Both the position numbers and the translations under genes were made by a program. A stretch of DNA of 7,245 nt from Candidatus Aminicenantota bacterium (GTDB taxonomy: Bacteria > Acidobacteriota > Aminicenantia > UBA2199), in contig JAGLQA010000029.1 of NCBI GenBank assembly GCA_023137075.1, positions 1 through 7,245 on the forward strand, given 5' to 3'. This document shows, one piece after another, positions 6,209 to 7,245 of this stretch (its first letter is position 1; the number at the start of each line of letters is the position of its first letter). The notes beneath the pieces are model-generated. The model saw only the letters and a list, made by a program, of their open reading frames with translations, was not told where the DNA came from and ran no database searches.

Positions 6209-6223
6209 TCAACATTTGACATT
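6209..6223 (+). repeat. Left inverted repeat of the Y1 transposase element
   Basis: TCAACATTTGACATT matches the reverse complement of 7207-7221 at 14 of 15 positions; the one mismatch is T/C in the middle. It begins 42 bp before the transposase ATG. The segment can fold locally: TCAA-CAT-TTGA, or a larger bulged stem TCGCGTC (6202-6208) with GAC (6218-6220) and GCGA (6224-6227). Imperfect hairpins of this sort are what Y1 transposases recognise. Confidence 0.72.
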
Positions 6224-6244
6224 GCGAGTGTTTTTTGTTAGACT
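6216..6244 (+). promoter_or_regulatory. Possible transposase promoter embedded in the left repeat
   Basis: TTGACA (6216-6221, perfect -35) lies inside the left inverted repeat, with a 17-bp spacer to TAGACT (6239-6244, 4/6 match to the -10 consensus). A start about 7 bp downstream falls on the ATG at 6251, so the message would be leaderless. This agrees with the absence of any Shine-Dalgarno before that ATG. Only the -35 is strong. Confidence 0.45.
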
Positions 6245-6250
6245 TCTGAC

Positions 6251-7207
6251 ATGGCAAGACAGCTAAGAATTGATTATAAAGGAGCTATCCAACATGTGAT
6301 AGCGCGAGGCCACAGAGGAGAAAATATATTCCAAACCGATAGAGACAAAGAGAGGTTTCTCGAAAAACTGGGAGAAGTAATCGAAAAATTCAATCTCAGG
6401 TTACACTGCTTTGTACTAATGAATACCCATTACCATATTTTATTAGAAACTCCTGCGGGAAATCTTTCAAAATCAATGCATAACCTCAATACAAGTTACT
6501 CAAATTGGTTTAAAACAAAATACAATATAATAGGTTCAATATTTCAGGGTAGGTTTAAATCCATACTGGTGGAAAAAGAAGATTATCTTTTGCTGCTAAG
6601 TTCATATATACATCTCAATCCGGTGAGAGCCGGAATTGTCAAAATTCCTGAAGATTATAGATGGAGTAGTTTCAAAGATTATATATCAGAGCAGAAGAAA
6701 TTTCGATTATTATTTACAGAAACTATAATGGGAATGTTTTCAGGCAATCAACAATCTTACAAGGCTTTCGTTTATAGTTGGATGGAGAAAGAAATAGAAG
6801 ATGAAGAAATATATGGCAAGCATTCTATACTTGGAAGCGAAGATTTTAGGAATAGTATATTAGATCATGTTGGTTATACTGTTAAGAATATTGAAGTGAG
6901 AGAAACCCCCTTTTTGGCTCATTTAATAAAATTGAAAGTGGAAGATATAAAATCTGTCCTCCTGGGAACTTTTAAAATTTCAGAAGCAGAGTTATATTCA
7001 AAAAAGAAAGGTAATATTTATAGGAAATTGTTTTTATATGCCTTAAAGAAATATAGTGATTTAAATTTAAGAGAAATTGGGAAAATTTTCGAAATGGATT
7101 ATTCAGCGGTGTCGCAGATGGTGAAACGGTTTGTCCTGGAATCGAAAGAGAATGATAGAATCAAATCGATGATTGAGAAATTGAAAGAAAAACTAAAGAA
7201 AAGCTGA
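6251..7207 (+). CDS. REP-associated-type Y1 (HUH) transposase with C-terminal DnaA-like HTH, 318 aa
   Basis: Single-strand DNA transposase of the IS200-like/REP-associated Y1 superfamily. MARQLRIDYKGAIQHVIARG (1-20) is the family's usual start and supports ATG 6251. The metal-binding HUH motif is H60-Y61-H62 in MNTHYHILLE. FQGRFKSILVE lies at 98-108, and the catalytic tyrosine is most likely Y119 in YIHLNPVRAG, followed by YRWSS at 136-140. The domain ends near 150, well short of the protein end. The C-terminal part holds a DnaA-domain-IV-like helix-turn-helix at about 255-295 (LNLREIGKIFEMDYSAVSQMVKRF) and a basic lysine-rich tail, which may give target or end recognition. All catalytic residues and the reading frame are intact, so it could be active. 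It has no ribosome binding site and may be translated from a leaderless message. Its codons are visibly more AT-rich than those of rfbB and the glycosyltransferase, consistent with acquisition by transfer. Confidence 0.93.
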   Translation: MARQLRIDYKGAIQHVIARGHRGENIFQTDRDKERFLEKLGEVIEKFNLRLHCFVLMNTHYHILLETPAGNLSKSMHNLNTSYSNWFKTKYNIIGSIFQGRFKSILVEKEDYLLLLSSYIHLNPVRAGIVKIPEDYRWSSFKDYISEQKKFRLLFTETIMGMFSGNQQSYKAFVYSWMEKEIEDEEIYGKHSILGSEDFRNSILDHVGYTVKNIEVRETPFLAHLIKLKVEDIKSVLLGTFKISEAELYSKKKGNIYRKLFLYALKKYSDLNLREIGKIFEMDYSAVSQMVKRFVLESKENDRIKSMIEKLKEKLKKS

Positions 7208-7221
7208 ATGTCGAATGTTGA
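7207..7221 (-). repeat. Right inverted repeat of the Y1 transposase element
   Basis: AATGTCGAATGTTGA, the reverse complement of the left repeat with one change. It starts on the last base of the transposase stop codon (TGA, 7205-7207). Here the segment can fold as TGTC (7209-7212) with GACA (7220-7223) around a 7-nt loop. Beyond it to the window end only a short unassigned stretch remains. Confidence 0.72.
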
Positions 7222-7245
7222 CAGGTTGTCCGAGAACTATTTTTA

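Larger units (their letters stand above)
6209..7221 (+). mobile_element. Single-gene Y1 (IS200/REP-type) transposase element bounded by inverted repeats
   Basis: An AT-rich block of about 1.0 kb consists of one HUH transposase gene bracketed by 15-bp inverted repeats. The real ends may lie slightly outside: AATAG occurs at 6194-6198, and its reverse complement CTATT at 7237-7241. No target-site duplication is expected for Y1 transposition and none is claimed. Repeat hairpins in inverted orientation around a REP-type transposase resemble a REPtron arrangement rather than a classical IS200, whose ends are not inverted copies of each other. The right boundary is uncertain because only 24 bases follow the right repeat. 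Confidence 0.65.

Noticed and set aside
1..7245. CRISPR array, tRNA, rRNA or riboswitch
   Set aside because: No regularly spaced repeats, no tRNA-like cloverleaf ending and no recognisable conserved leader motifs were seen on either strand.

Overview
The window looks like a chromosomal accessory region of a low-to-mid GC Gram-positive bacterium, probably an anaerobic clostridium-type Firmicute. The grounds are strong AAGGAGG-type ribosome binding sites, near-consensus sigma-A promoters with 17-18 bp spacers, and gene types common in that group. This is inference; no gene fixes the taxon.

Left part (1-2763): a minus-strand pair of P-loop ATPases of the archaeal-ATPase/STAND-like kind. The first is complete (1449-2660, 403 aa). 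After 42 bp comes a second (1406 to beyond the left edge, at least 468 aa) with an ORC/Cdc6-like AAA core, a winged helix and the start of a helical tail. The pair has a strong promoter (TTGACT-N17-TATAAT). Immediately downstream, across the predicted transcription start, lies a striking 42-bp near-perfect palindrome made of two abutting 16-bp palindromes. It looks like a double operator, and this tightly controlled two-ATPase operon is the most plausible undescribed system here.

Middle (2761-3744): a divergent promoter (TTGAAA-N18-TATAAT) drives a plus-strand PhzF/YddE-family isomerase gene. It ends 5 bp from the convergent glycosyltransferase gene, with no visible terminator between them.

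Right-middle (3750-6189, minus strand): a surface-polysaccharide pair, rfbB (dTDP-glucose 4,6-dehydratase) followed after 49 bp by a GT4 glycosyltransferase whose E(X7)E motif reads E(X7)Q. RfbB makes dTDP-4-keto-6-deoxyglucose, a precursor of dTDP-rhamnose and other deoxysugars. The rest of that pathway is not in the window. A promoter (TTGCGA-N17-TATAAT) lies upstream of rfbB.

Right end (about 6194-7241): a single-gene Y1 (HUH) transposase element. The AT-rich gene encodes an N-terminal IS200/REP-type Y1 domain and a C-terminal DnaA-like helix-turn-helix. It is bracketed by 15-bp inverted repeats (14/15 identical). The left repeat contains a TTGACA -35 box placed so that transcription would begin at about the ATG, suggesting a leaderless message. 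The element abuts the rfbB promoter.
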